Below, piece by piece: positions 47,829-55,723 of a DNA stretch of 64,000 nucleotides. The stretch covers positions 372,001 through 436,000 of the forward strand of contig JADJLZ010000006.1 of NCBI GenBank assembly GCA_016709875.1. Reading direction: 5' to 3'. Positions within the stretch are counted from its first letter, which is position 1, and every line of letters starts with the position of its first letter. Source of the stretch: Planctomycetota bacterium. Lineage in GTDB: Bacteria; Planctomycetota; UBA1135; GCA-002686595. The notes beneath the pieces are model-generated. The model saw nothing but the letters and a program-made list of their open reading frames with translations. It made no database searches and had not been told where the DNA came from. A program made the translations under genes and the position numbers.

Positions 47829-48566
47829 ATGCTCGAACTCTGGACCGGATTCGTGGACGCGCTCTACCCGCTCGGCTGCCGCCTGTGCGGAGCGGCGCTG
47901 GAGACCGACACGCTCGCCTGCGCGGCGCACCCGCTCGAACTCGACCGCGCCAGCCCGCGTTGCGGCCGCTGCGCGGCGGAGCTCCCGCCCGCGCTGCCCG
48001 ACGGTGAACTGTGCCCCGACTGCCGCCGCCACGGCCGGCGTTTCGAGCGCGCGCTGTGCATCGGCAGCTACCGCGGCGGATTGCACGACTGGGTGCTGGC
48101 CTTCAAGCACGGCGGCCGGCGCGATCTCGCGCTGCCGCTCGGCGCGCTGCTCGCCGAGCGCCTGCTCGAACACGGCGCCGCGGGCCTGCTCGTGCCTGTG
48201 CCGCTGCACCCGCTGAGGCACTTCGAGCGCGGCTACGACCAGGCGGCGCTGCTGGCCGGGGAACTCGCGCGGCGCACGCGACTGCGCAAGCTGCACGCGC
48301 TCGTGCGCACGCGCGCCACGCGGCCGCAGGGCTCGGCGCTCTCGCTCTCGCGCGACGCGAACGTGCGCGGGGCCTTCCGCGTGCGGCGCCTCGCGCGGCG
48401 GGCGATCCAGGGCCAGGAGCTGTGGCTCGTCGACGACGTCTCGACCTCCGGTTCCACCGCCGACGAGTGCGCCCGCGTGTTGTTGCACGCGGGCGCAGCG
48501 AGGGTCGGCGTCGCGCTCGTCGCGCGCGCCTCGAGCGTTCCGGGCTCGACTAGTCGTCTTCCTTGA
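47829..48566 (+). CDS. ComF family phosphoribosyltransferase-like protein
   Basis: The 245-residue protein matches ComF/GntX: an N-terminal zinc ribbon with cysteine pairs CRLC, CGRC and CPDC (residues about 18-70), then a type I phosphoribosyltransferase domain with GLLVPVPLHPLRHFERGYDQ and the PRPP loop LWLVDDVSTSGSTADE near residue 200. ComF proteins take part in DNA uptake in competent bacteria, though many homologues lack a proven role. The last 17 bp overlap the convergent gene. No other competence gene is visible nearby. Confidence 0.85.
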   Translation: MLELWTGFVDALYPLGCRLCGAALETDTLACAAHPLELDRASPRCGRCAAELPPALPDGELCPDCRRHGRRFERALCIGSYRGGLHDWVLAFKHGGRRDLALPLGALLAERLLEHGAAGLLVPVPLHPLRHFERGYDQAALLAGELARRTRLRKLHALVRTRATRPQGSALSLSRDANVRGAFRVRRLARRAIQGQELWLVDDVSTSGSTADECARVLLHAGAARVGVALVARASSVPGSTSRLP

Positions 48567-49107
48567 ACTTGTCGTGGCCGGGCTTCTGCATCGGCTTGAT
48601 CGTCTCGTTCCAGGTCTTGGTCGCGTCGTCCCACTTCCCGGCAAGGATCTCGTGCTCCATCTTGCAGCTCGCCTGCAGCAGGTCGGCGAGCCTCGTGTGG
48701 TACTCGCGTTCCGCCTTCGCGCGCTCACCCTCGGGCATCTCCTTGATCAGCTTGGGCTCCTCCAGCTTCGCGCCGGCGACGCCGCGCTCGAACTGCGAGA
48801 TCGACTTCCACGCGTTCGGGTCCTTCGCGGGCAGCTCCTTCTCGAGCGCCTTCGAGGCCGCCTTCATCGCCTGCATCGAGCCTTCGAGGCCCGGACCGCC
48901 GGGACCACCCGGCCCACGACCCCAGCCGCGGCCCTGGCGACCACCCTCGCGCGGCGGCTCGCCGCCCGGCCCGTCCTTGGGCTTCTCGGTCGGCGGCTTG
49001 GGATCCTGCGCGCTGGCGAACGAGCTCGCGCCGAACGCGAGCGCGCCCGCGCCGACGAGGAGTGCGAGAGGCAAGCAGAGAGACTTGGTCGTGCTGCAGA
49101 CGGTCAT
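48550..49107 (-). CDS. Exported four-helix protein, cytochrome b562-like
   Basis: The 185-residue protein has a signal peptide (residues about 1-33, LALLVGAGALAFGASSFA, cleavage near SASAQ), a G/R/P-rich linker (PGGEPPREGGRQGRGWGRGP) and a C-terminal helical domain of about 110 residues. The final helix ends with MQKPGHDKFKED, where a histidine near the C-terminus sits as in cytochrome b562 and the CXXCH of cytochrome c' is absent. Haem binding is therefore possible but unproven. It overlaps the ComF-like gene by 17 bp (convergent). GGAGAAA precedes the ATG and a TAGCAT box lies 36 nt upstream. Confidence 0.6.
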   Translation of the reverse strand: MTVCSTTKSLCLPLALLVGAGALAFGASSFASAQDPKPPTEKPKDGPGGEPPREGGRQGRGWGRGPGGPGGPGLEGSMQAMKAASKALEKELPAKDPNAWKSISQFERGVAGAKLEEPKLIKEMPEGERAKAEREYHTRLADLLQASCKMEHEILAGKWDDATKTWNETIKPMQKPGHDKFKEDD

Positions 49108-49143
49108 GAATTTCTCCGTGGTGGACGAATGGGTGGGCTCGAA

Positions 49144-49149
49144 ATGCTA
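49144..49149 (-). promoter_or_regulatory. Possible -10 box TAGCAT for the b562-like gene
   Basis: TAGCAT on the minus strand lies 36 nt before ATG 49107; a GGAGAAA Shine-Dalgarno sequence lies between. Confidence 0.35.
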
Positions 49150-49177
49150 GCGACTGCGCCCATTGCGCGCCATCTGC

Positions 49178-49183
49178 TAGTCT
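49178..49183 (+). promoter_or_regulatory. -10 box TAGTCT, gap 10 nt to larC ATG
   Basis: TAGTCT in the context TGCTAGTCT ends 10 nt before ATG 49194, without a Shine-Dalgarno sequence. Confidence 0.45.
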
Positions 49184-49193
49184 CGCCTTCCCG

Positions 49194-50411
49194 ATGAGCG
49201 AGTTGTACGTGGAGGCCTTCGGCGGGTTGGCCGGCGACATGTTCCTCGCCGCCCTGCTGGACTTGGATGACGCCCGCTTCACGCTGCCCGAACTCCAGCG
49301 TGCGATCGGCTCGCTCGTGCCCGGCGGATGCAGCCTCGAGCTCTCCAGCGCGTGGCGCGGGAACCTGTCGGGCAAGCACCTCGAAGTGCGGACGAGCGAG
49401 AGCGGCACGATGCCGCACCGGGGTTACGAGAGTCTGAAGCAGCTCGTTCAGGCTTCGTCGCTGCCCGCGAGTGCTCAGGCTCGCGCGCTGGCCGTGCTCT
49501 GGCGCATCGCCGTGGCGGAGGGCCGCGTGCACGGTTGCGCGCCCGAGGAGATCCACTTCCACGAGATCGGTGCGGTGGACACGCTGGTCGATGTGTGTGG
49601 CGCCGCGTTCGCGCTCGAGCGCCTGGGCGTGACGCGCGTGTTCGCGAGCCCGCCGCTCGTCGGTTCGGGCACGGTGAAGTGCGCGCACGGCGTGATGCCG
49701 GTGCCCGCACCGGCGGTGGCTGAATTGCTGCGCGGACGGGAGTTGCTGCACGGCGGAGGTTGCGAGCGCCTGACGCCGACCGGCGCCGCGCTGCTGGCGG
49801 AGCTGTGCGAGGACTTCACGCCGCCCGCGCACTTCCGGACCGAGCAGATCGGCTACGGCGCGGGCACGCGCGATCCGAAGGAAGGGCCGCCGAATCTGTG
49901 CCGCGTGCAGCTGGGGACGAGTGGGGTGGGCGTTGCGCGGCCTGCGCGCGCGCAGGCGTGGCTCGGGGAGCTGCAACTCGACGACATGACCGGCGAGGAG
50001 ATCGGCGTGGCGCTTGGCGCGTTGCGAGAGGCGGGCGCGCTGGATGTGTGGTGGACCTCGGCGGCGATGAAGAAGGACCGGCCCGGCGTGCTCGTCTCGT
50101 TCCTCGCCCGGGAAGACGCGCGCGCGAAGCTCGAGGCGGTGGTGTTCGAGCACACGACGAGCCTGGGATTGAGGTGGCGCGAGGTCGAGCGCGTGGAGTG
50201 CGGCCGCGAGGTGCTCGAGGTCGAGGTCGAGGGGCAGCGGGTGCGTGTCAAGCACCGCGTGCGCCCGGAGTACCCGGGCCGCAGCCACGACGGCGAGCGC
50301 GACCTCTCTCCCGAGCACGACGACGTCGCACGCGCCGCGGCCGCGCTGGGGCTCTCGCTCCGCGAAGTCGAACGCCGCGCCATCGACCTCGCGCGCGCTC
50401 GCATCGCCTAG
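49194..50411 (+). CDS. larC: LarC, nickel insertion for the nickel-pincer cofactor
   Basis: The 405-residue protein matches the LarC (former DUF111) family in a single frame. Its N-terminus LYVEAFGGLAGDMFLAALLD is the family signature, followed by EEIHFHEIGAVDTLVDVCG with clustered histidines likely to bind nickel, then LTPTGAALLAELCEDFTP and the C-terminal domain with ETNLDDMTGEE-like sequence (LGELQLDDMTGEEIGVAL). LarC adds nickel to the pyridinium-dithiocarboxylate cofactor used by lactate racemase and related LarA enzymes. No larA, larB or larE lies in the window. Confidence 0.9.
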   Translation: MSELYVEAFGGLAGDMFLAALLDLDDARFTLPELQRAIGSLVPGGCSLELSSAWRGNLSGKHLEVRTSESGTMPHRGYESLKQLVQASSLPASAQARALAVLWRIAVAEGRVHGCAPEEIHFHEIGAVDTLVDVCGAAFALERLGVTRVFASPPLVGSGTVKCAHGVMPVPAPAVAELLRGRELLHGGGCERLTPTGAALLAELCEDFTPPAHFRTEQIGYGAGTRDPKEGPPNLCRVQLGTSGVGVARPARAQAWLGELQLDDMTGEEIGVALGALREAGALDVWWTSAAMKKDRPGVLVSFLAREDARAKLEAVVFEHTTSLGLRWREVERVECGREVLEVEVEGQRVRVKHRVRPEYPGRSHDGERDLSPEHDDVARAAAALGLSLREVERRAIDLARARIA

Positions 50412-50415
50412 CGTT

Positions 50416-50679
50416 TCAGGCCGCGACCTGGACCGTCGCGAAGAACTCGCAGCTGCCTTTTCTGAGGTTCGGGCGGATCGAGCGCACCTTCGGGCGCGGC
50501 AGGGGCTGCCCGTCTTCGCGCAGGCCCCGAAGGTGCATTTCGATCGCGATGTGAATCCGGCGCAGGGCGGCGTCGACGGTCTTGGCCACGGCGACACATC
50601 CGGGGAGGTCGGGAACCGACGCGCCCCAGTCGCTGCGAGGGGACTTCTCGAGGAGGACGAGATAGGAGAGTTGCCTCAT
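50416..50679 (-). CDS. hicB: HicB-type antitoxin
   Basis: The 87-residue protein has the degenerate RNase-H-like fold of HicB: YLVLLEKSPRSDWGASVPDL followed by PGCVAVAKTVDAALRRIHIAIEMHL. No additional DNA-binding C-terminal domain is evident, so it is a short HicB. The ATG overlaps the hicA stop by 4 bp (ATGA). It ends 5 bp from the convergent larC stop codon. Confidence 0.85.
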   Translation of the reverse strand: MRQLSYLVLLEKSPRSDWGASVPDLPGCVAVAKTVDAALRRIHIAIEMHLRGLREDGQPLPRPKVRSIRPNLRKGSCEFFATVQVAA

Positions 50680-50873
50680 GGGAGCTTCCTCCAGAGCTGT
50701 GCCTGGCGGAACACGGAAGCCAGTGTACCCGGAGTCATGTCCCGTCCGAGGTTGCCGCTCACCGTGACTCGCCCAGGTTTGCTCCCGTGCTTGAACTGCC
50801 GGTGGCTGCCCCGTGTCGAAACGAGGAACCAGCCGTCGCGTTCGAGACATCGAATCACCTCCCTTACCTTCAT
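50676..50873 (-). CDS. hicA: HicA-type mRNA interferase toxin
   Basis: The 65-residue protein shows the HicA double-stranded-RNA-binding-like fold: VIRCLERDGWFLVSTRGSHR with catalytic-position His24, then FKHGSKPGRVTVSGNLGRDM and a helix at the end (PGTLASVFRQAQL). HicA cleaves mRNA and is neutralised by HicB. It is the first gene of the pair, the classical hicA-hicB order. Base composition of this region is lower in GC than its neighbours. Confidence 0.88.
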   Translation of the reverse strand: MKVREVIRCLERDGWFLVSTRGSHRQFKHGSKPGRVTVSGNLGRDMTPGTLASVFRQAQLWRKLP

Positions 50874-51009
50874 GGACGAGCGTGCGGCTTGCGCAGGTGT
50901 GGACGTGTGCTGGCCTCCGCAAGGAAGACGCTCGAGGGCTTGCCCGGTTGCTCGTCCTCAGTACGAAAACCTGCTCGTGACGTACGGTGTGTGGCTTGGG
51001 GTGTCCGGG

Positions 51010-51015
51010 TACAGT
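51010..51015 (+). promoter_or_regulatory. -10 box TACAGT, gap 6 nt to ATG 51022
   Basis: TACAGT in the context GGGTACAGTATCGG ends 6 nt before ATG 51022; no Shine-Dalgarno sequence is present. Confidence 0.4.
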
Positions 51016-51021
51016 ATCGGA

Positions 51022-51516
51022 ATGCACATCGAGGGCCAGATCGCGGGCGCAGAGAAGCTCACCGCTGTCTTTGGCTACTGGCCTTCCTTCCACGACGCGG
51101 AAGTCGTTTGGATTCACCTCGATCGCGGGGAGCAGATGGACGGGGCTGGTCCAACCCTCGAAGCACTCGTCCACACCTTCGAGATCTCCCGAGACGCGGA
51201 TGCCATCGGCCAGCTGGCCCTGCGCCACCACGTACTCGTGCACTTGCGGTTTCGTCGCGTGGTTGACCTGAAGCTCGAGGATTTCAATCACCAGAATGCG
51301 CTGTTCGGCCTCGAAGTCACAGAGGTGCCGGACGTGCAGTCGGCTCCCAACCGGTTCCAAGTTCGACTCGATTCTGCGTATGGGATGTGGGCCTCCTTCC
51401 GCTGCCGTACGGTGGAGTGCGTTCAAGTCACGCCTTGTACCGAGGACGGTTTCCCCATGGGGGATTCCAGCGGGCCGGACGACCTCGACGCCCTCGATCG
51501 ATTGCCTTCAACCTAG
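51022..51516 (+). CDS. Imm50-like immunity protein, no toxin nearby
   Basis: The 164-residue protein resembles the Imm50 immunity family: early GYWPSFHDAEVVWIHLDRG, then LEALVHTFEISRD, a HHVLVHLRFRRVVDLKLEDF stretch, NHQNALFGLEV, and near the end FRCRTVECVQVTPC. Imm50 proteins accompany polymorphic toxins, but no toxin or secreted fusion is next to it. GC is about 57% over 51061-51120 against roughly 70% in the core genes, a sign of transfer. It lies divergently from hicAB and overlaps the convergent glycosyltransferase by 9 bp. Function as an orphan is unknown. Confidence 0.6.
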   Translation: MHIEGQIAGAEKLTAVFGYWPSFHDAEVVWIHLDRGEQMDGAGPTLEALVHTFEISRDADAIGQLALRHHVLVHLRFRRVVDLKLEDFNHQNALFGLEVTEVPDVQSAPNRFQVRLDSAYGMWASFRCRTVECVQVTPCTEDGFPMGDSSGPDDLDALDRLPST

Positions 51517-52626
51517 GGTCAGACCGAGGCGTGCGTAGACGGCGAGTTCTTTCGCGATGCGGGAGCGGAAGCTGGAGTCGCGTTCGATGCGGGCGCGGGC
51601 CGTCTGCGCGAGTTTGGCTCGCAGGGCGGAGTCCTCGAGCAGCGTCTCGAGGCCGCGTTCGAGTTCGTCGACCGACCCGGGGGCGACGAGGAAGGCGTCT
51701 TCGCCGTGTTTCGCGAAGGCTTCCATTCCGCCGCAGCGCGTGGCGAGCACCGGCACTTCCATCGCCATCGCTTCGAGGACGACATTCGGCAATCCCTCGC
51801 GCAGCGACGAGAGCGCGAAGAGATCGAAGCCCTCGAACAACGCGCGCGTGTCCTTCTGGAAGCCGAGCAGCTTCCACCTCGAACCGAACTTCGACGCCGC
51901 GATCTGCGCGGCGAGCGCGTCTTTCTGCGGGCCCTCGCCCGCGATGCGCAGTTCGAACTCGCGCCCCTTCGCGGCCAGGCGCTCGCAGGCCTCGATCAGG
52001 AGCCCGAAGCCCTTCTCCTCCGACAGTCTTCCGACCGCGCCGATCACGAACGGCTTGCCCGAGGTCGGCGCGCGACGGCGGAACTCCTCGGTGTCGATCG
52101 CGTTCTCGATCAGCGTCAAGCGTTCCTGCGCGACGCCGGCCTCTCTCGCCGCATCGAACAAGTCCTGGCTGACCGCCATCACCTGCTCGTACCTGCGCAG
52201 CGACCAGCGGTCGATCGCGAAGTACAGCGGCGTCTTCCAGCTCGGCTGCACCCAGCCGTGCATCGTGCTCACCAGCCGCAGCCCGAGCTCTTTGCGCAGC
52301 AGCACGCCGTAGAAGTTCGACTTGTAGTCGTGGCCGTGCCAGACGCGCACGCCGCGCTCGCGGCACACCTGCGCGATCTTCTTCAGCGTGCGCGGGTCGT
52401 AGGGCCAGCGGTCCTCGATCGCGACGAGTTCGCACCCCCGCTCCCGCGCGCGCTCGCGCAGGACCTCGAAGCCCGCATCGCCCGGCGCGTGCAGGTACAG
52501 CGCGAAGGCCTGGTAGCCGCTGCCCTCCAGCATCCTGGGCGTCGCCAGGATCGTCTTCTCGGGCCCGCCGCCAGCGCCGCTGACGATGCGCACGTGCGCG
52601 ACGACGATGGGGGAGCCGGAACTCAT
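51508..52626 (-). CDS. Glycosyltransferase family 4
   Basis: The 372-residue protein is a GT-B fold glycosyltransferase: N-terminal VAHVRIVSGAGGGPEKTILA, VWHGHDYKSNFYG and STMHGWVQPSW, then the GT4 donor domain IGAVGRLSEEKGFGLLIEAC and SLREGLPNVVLEAMAMEVPV with the acidic EX7E-type region. It transfers a sugar from a nucleotide donor in the cytoplasm. The ATG lies 9 nt after TAGGCT. The 3' end overlaps the Imm50-like gene by 9 bp. Confidence 0.9.
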   Translation of the reverse strand: MSSGSPIVVAHVRIVSGAGGGPEKTILATPRMLEGSGYQAFALYLHAPGDAGFEVLRERARERGCELVAIEDRWPYDPRTLKKIAQVCRERGVRVWHGHDYKSNFYGVLLRKELGLRLVSTMHGWVQPSWKTPLYFAIDRWSLRRYEQVMAVSQDLFDAAREAGVAQERLTLIENAIDTEEFRRRAPTSGKPFVIGAVGRLSEEKGFGLLIEACERLAAKGREFELRIAGEGPQKDALAAQIAASKFGSRWKLLGFQKDTRALFEGFDLFALSSLREGLPNVVLEAMAMEVPVLATRCGGMEAFAKHGEDAFLVAPGSVDELERGLETLLEDSALRAKLAQTARARIERDSSFRSRIAKELAVYARLGLTLG

Positions 52627-52635
52627 CTCCGGCAG

Positions 52636-52641
52636 AGCCTA
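52636..52641 (-). promoter_or_regulatory. -10 box TAGGCT, gap 9 nt to ATG 52626
   Basis: On the minus strand TAGGCT ends 9 nt before the glycosyltransferase ATG, with no Shine-Dalgarno sequence following it. Confidence 0.45.
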
Positions 52642-52673
52642 GCCAGCGCGCGCGCGCGCCGCGAACGGCGGAC

Positions 52674-53015
52674 TCACAGGTAGCGCACGAACTTGTTCTG
52701 CGCGTCCACGAGCAGCTGGATCGGGCCGCTCGGCGAATCGGCGATCTCGAAGGTCAGGATGATGACCTCGTCGCCGGGCTTCACGAGGTGCGCGGCGCCC
52801 CCGTTGATCTGCACCACGCCGCTGCCGGGCTCACCCACGATCGCGTAGGTCTCGAGCCGGGCGCCGTTGGTGTTGTCCACGATCAGGACCTTCTCCCACT
52901 CGGCGATGCCGGCGCGCTCCATCAACTCCTGGTCGAGCGTGACCGAGCCGATGTAGTTGACGTCGGCACCGGTGACGCGGGCCTTGTGGATCTTGCTGCG
53001 GAGGAACTGGCGCAT
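52674..53015 (-). CDS. panD: Aspartate 1-decarboxylase
   Basis: The 113-residue proenzyme makes beta-alanine from aspartate for pantothenate and coenzyme A. It has the self-processing site Gly23-Ser24 in NYIGSVTLDQEL, which forms the pyruvoyl group, and the barrel residues RLETYAIVGEPGSGVVQING and AAHLVKPGDEVIILTF. Length and motif order match PanD. The ATG was chosen because the conserved N-terminus MRQFLRSKIHKARVT starts there; the frame continues upstream but adds nothing conserved. panB and panC are not in the window. Confidence 0.96.
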   Translation of the reverse strand: MRQFLRSKIHKARVTGADVNYIGSVTLDQELMERAGIAEWEKVLIVDNTNGARLETYAIVGEPGSGVVQINGGAAHLVKPGDEVIILTFEIADSPSGPIQLLVDAQNKFVRYL

Positions 53016-53026
53016 CGAGGGCAACC

Positions 53027-53032
53027 AAGTTA
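53027..53032 (-). promoter_or_regulatory. Possible -10 box TAACTT, gap 11 nt to panD ATG
   Basis: On the minus strand TAACTT ends 11 nt before ATG 53015. It is AT-rich in GC-rich surroundings but fits the TANNNT pattern only loosely. Confidence 0.35.
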
Positions 53033-53060
53033 GCTCGCCCGAAGGGAATCGCAAACCCGG

Positions 53061-54188
53061 CTATCGGCCGAGCTTCGCGGCGGGGGCCGCGGAGGCCCGG
53101 AAGGCCCGGATTCCGGCCTCCAGGCGCTCCAGACCGGCCTTCAGGAGCTCGGGGGGCAGCGCGCAACCGACGCGGATGTGCCCCGCGAGGCCGAAGTACT
53201 CGCCCGGGACCACGTCGACCTGGTGCTGCGCGACCAGGTACTCGCACAGGGCGGCGGTGTCGCTGACCCCTTCGACGCGCGGGAAGGCGATGATCCCGCG
53301 CTTGGGCACGTGGGCCTGGATGCCCTCGGTCTCGCGCAGCCAGCGCTCCCAGACCGGCCGCGACTGTTCCGCGACGCGCGCGATCGGCCGCGCGAGCACC
53401 TCGAGCTGGTCGAGCGCCGAGGCGAAGGCGCGCAGCGCGATCGTCGGCGGATCGACGTAGTCCAGATACAAGTGGTCGATCAGCTCGCGGCGCTCGGCCG
53501 CGACCTCTTCCCCGAGCACCATCCAGCCCGCGCGCAGCGGGCCAAGGCCGTAGGCCTTGGTCAGGCTGCCGATCGAGACCCCGTTCGGCGCGAGTTGGAA
53601 GGCGTGCAGCCGCTCCTCGGCCGGCGCGTACTCCATGTAGACCTCGCACACGACGAGCCTGCCGCCGTGCTCGGCCGCGGCGGAGGCCATCTCGCGCAGG
53701 TCGCCGGCCTTGGCGCGCGCGCCGGTCGGGTTGTGCAGGTTGGCGAAGAAGACGTGGCCGGGGCCCTTCGCACCCGCGAGCGCGGCGCGCACCTCGGCGG
53801 GATCGAGGCTCCAGCCGGTCTCCAGGCGGCGGTCCAGCGCCACACACTCCGCCCCGAAGTGCGGCGGGAGGGCGCGGAAGGGCTCGTAGGAGGGCCGGTC
53901 GACGACCACGCGCGAGCCGCGCCGGAACCAGCGCGCGGCGGCGAGGAACATGCCCCCCGAGGCGCCCAGCGTGACGATCACGCGCGAGGGGTCGACGCCG
54001 AATTTGCGTGCGAGGCGCTCCTCGACCTGCGGCAGGGCGCTCTCCGAGGGGTGGCCGAGGTCGATCCCGGGCAAGCCCGCGAAGAGGGCCGGGTCGGCGT
54101 TCGGCATGCCGGACTGCGTCAGGACGTGCGGGGTCCGCGCGCACTGCTCGTGCGCCCAGAACATGTAGGGGAAGCGGATCCGTTCCAT
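53061..54188 (-). CDS. Class I/II PLP-dependent aminotransferase
   Basis: The 375-residue protein is a fold-type I aminotransferase. The PLP lysine is Lys211 in SIGSLTKAYGLGPLRAGWMV; other landmarks are LGASGGMFLAAARWF (phosphate-binding region), VFFANLHNPTGA with the conserved Asn-Pro-Thr-Gly, EVYMEY with the PLP-stacking region, and IRVGCALPPELL with the substrate-binding arginine. The amino-acid substrate cannot be named. The ATG lies 8 nt after TAGACT. It precedes panD on the same strand with a 45-bp gap, so it may share its transcript. Confidence 0.88.
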   Translation of the reverse strand: MERIRFPYMFWAHEQCARTPHVLTQSGMPNADPALFAGLPGIDLGHPSESALPQVEERLARKFGVDPSRVIVTLGASGGMFLAAARWFRRGSRVVVDRPSYEPFRALPPHFGAECVALDRRLETGWSLDPAEVRAALAGAKGPGHVFFANLHNPTGARAKAGDLREMASAAAEHGGRLVVCEVYMEYAPAEERLHAFQLAPNGVSIGSLTKAYGLGPLRAGWMVLGEEVAAERRELIDHLYLDYVDPPTIALRAFASALDQLEVLARPIARVAEQSRPVWERWLRETEGIQAHVPKRGIIAFPRVEGVSDTAALCEYLVAQHQVDVVPGEYFGLAGHIRVGCALPPELLKAGLERLEAGIRAFRASAAPAAKLGR

Positions 54189-54196
54189 GGCCGGGC

Positions 54197-54202
54197 AGTC
54201 TA
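54197..54202 (-). promoter_or_regulatory. -10 box TAGACT, gap 8 nt to ATG 54188
   Basis: On the minus strand TAGACT ends 8 nt before the aminotransferase ATG in the context GCTAGACT, without a Shine-Dalgarno sequence. Confidence 0.55.
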
Positions 54203-54254
54203 GCAAGCGCGAGAAAGCGCGCCCTTGTGCTTGGATCGCGCCGCTCCGGACCGC

Positions 54255-54260
54255 TAGGAT
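54255..54260 (+). promoter_or_regulatory. Possible -10 box TAGGAT for the SH3 gene
   Basis: TAGGAT in the context CGCTAGGAT lies 72 nt before ATG 54333, giving a leader with GGAGGGAGGG near 54311-54320. Confidence 0.4.
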
Positions 54261-54332
54261 CCCGTGCGAACCTCCGCGGTGCGCAGCAATGCGCAATCCC
54301 ATGGCCGCGCGGAGGGAGGGGACCCGCTGGCC

Positions 54333-55550
54333 ATGTCTCGTGAGGCATCCTTGACCACCGCACTTCGCGCGAGCTCGTTCGCCCTCTTCTTCCTCGGCGT
54401 CTTCGGCGCCGCACTCCACGCTGCTCCGCAGTCGGGCACGACCACACCGCTGCGCTACGCGCGCGCGAAGTCGCCCGGTGCGAAGCTCTACAACCTCGCC
54501 GACACGAAGGGCGTCGAGCTCCTGACCGTCAAGACCGACGGCCTGCTCGCGGTCTACTCGGAGAGCGCGGGCTTCCTCGAGGTCGAACCCGCCGAAGGCA
54601 TGCAGGTGTGGGTCTCGGGCAAATACCTCGCGCCCAGCGAAACTCCCGGTGTCTTCAAGGTCACCGGCAACGGCATCAACATGCGCCCGAGCCCCACGAG
54701 CGCGAGCGAGAACAGCTATCCGCTTTCGCGCTCGCTCAACAAGAGCGACGAGGTGCGCGTCGCGGGCCGCGCGCATCCTGAGAAGCCGATCAGCGAGGAC
54801 TGGGTGCACGTCTGGGCCCCCGCGGGAACACACGCCTGGTGCCGCAGGGCCGAAGTCGCGGACGCGACCGGCGCCGACGTCGCGAGCCTGTTCACCACGG
54901 CACAGAAGGACGCGCGCGCCGCGGCCAAGCTGTGGATGGAACCCGTGGCCGCGAGCACGACGAGCGCGAGCGCGCCGAAGGTCGCGGATTCAAAGCCGGA
55001 GAAGCCGGCGGTTCAGGCTCCGACCACCAGCGCGGACCTCGCCAAGGCCAACGAGCTGTACGAGAAGGCCTGTGCCTCCGACAGCTCCGACTTCAGCGCG
55101 GCCAAGTCCGCCTTCCAAAAGGTCGTCGACGCCGCTCCGCAGTCGAGCGCTGCGGACTCCGCGCGCATCGGCCTGGAGAAGATCGCGCTGCACGAGGAGA
55201 TCGTGCGCATCCGCAACGACCGCGCTTCGCTCGAAGTGGATCGCGAGAAGCGCCTGGCCCAGGCCGAGAAGGACCTGCGCGAAGCGAGCCTCTCGAGCGA
55301 TCCGCTCTGGGGCCGCTTTCAGACGCGCGGCTGGCTCGAGAAAGAAGGCGACCGCTGGGTCGTGCGCTGGGCCGGCAAGCTCGCGAGCGAGATCACCTGC
55401 AGCAGCCAGCGCTACGACCTGTCGCTCTTCGCCGGCTACCAGCTCGGGATCACTGGCGCTCTCGTGCGCGGCGCCTCGAGCGACGGTCCCGCGCGATTCG
55501 ACGTGCGCCGCATCGAGGTCCTGGACGCGCGTGGCACGGAGAAGCACTGA
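54333..55550 (+). CDS. Secreted bacterial SH3-domain protein
   Basis: The 405-residue protein has a signal peptide (residues about 1-31, SSFALFFLGVFGAALHAAPQ). Two beta-rich units follow, the second a recognisable bacterial SH3 domain (VTGNGINMRPSPTSASENSY to EDWVHVWAPAGTHAWCRRAE, about 100-185). An alanine/serine linker, a TPR-like helical segment (SDFSAAKSAFQKVVDAAPQS) and a coiled-coil region (RASLEVDREKRLAQAEKDLR) come next, with a C-terminal beta-domain. It is probably a cell-wall or envelope scaffold. The last 20 bp overlap the small zinc-protein frame. Confidence 0.75.
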   Translation: MSREASLTTALRASSFALFFLGVFGAALHAAPQSGTTTPLRYARAKSPGAKLYNLADTKGVELLTVKTDGLLAVYSESAGFLEVEPAEGMQVWVSGKYLAPSETPGVFKVTGNGINMRPSPTSASENSYPLSRSLNKSDEVRVAGRAHPEKPISEDWVHVWAPAGTHAWCRRAEVADATGADVASLFTTAQKDARAAAKLWMEPVAASTTSASAPKVADSKPEKPAVQAPTTSADLAKANELYEKACASDSSDFSAAKSAFQKVVDAAPQSSAADSARIGLEKIALHEEIVRIRNDRASLEVDREKRLAQAEKDLREASLSSDPLWGRFQTRGWLEKEGDRWVVRWAGKLASEITCSSQRYDLSLFAGYQLGITGALVRGASSDGPARFDVRRIEVLDARGTEKH

Positions 55551-55710
55551 TCTTCCCTGGTGGCGCAAGCTGACCGAGGCTGTGCGGCGCATCTTCGCCG
55601 TGCAGAGCAAGCGCTACCTGTGCGACAGCTGCAAGTACGACTACCCCAGCGCGTGCAGTCGGCCCGAGCGGCCGAACGCGCTGCGCTGCCCCGACTACAA
55701 GCACAAGTAG
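55531..55710 (+). CDS. Small cysteine-rich (zinc-ribbon-like) protein
   Basis: This frame of at most 59 residues ends in CDSCKYDYPSACSRPERPNA, then LRCPDYKHK: four cysteines spaced C-X2-C-X7-C-X10-C, a likely zinc site, in a sequence too ordered to be chance. I prefer the GTG at 55531 (VARRSTDLPWWRKLTEAVRR), which overlaps the SH3 gene by 20 bp; GTG 55582 is the next alternative. No Shine-Dalgarno sequence decides it. The methyltransferase gene follows 13 bp on. The function is unknown. Confidence 0.55.
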   Translation: MARRSTDLPWWRKLTEAVRRIFAVQSKRYLCDSCKYDYPSACSRPERPNALRCPDYKHK

Positions 55711-55723
55711 GAGCGCTGCGAAC

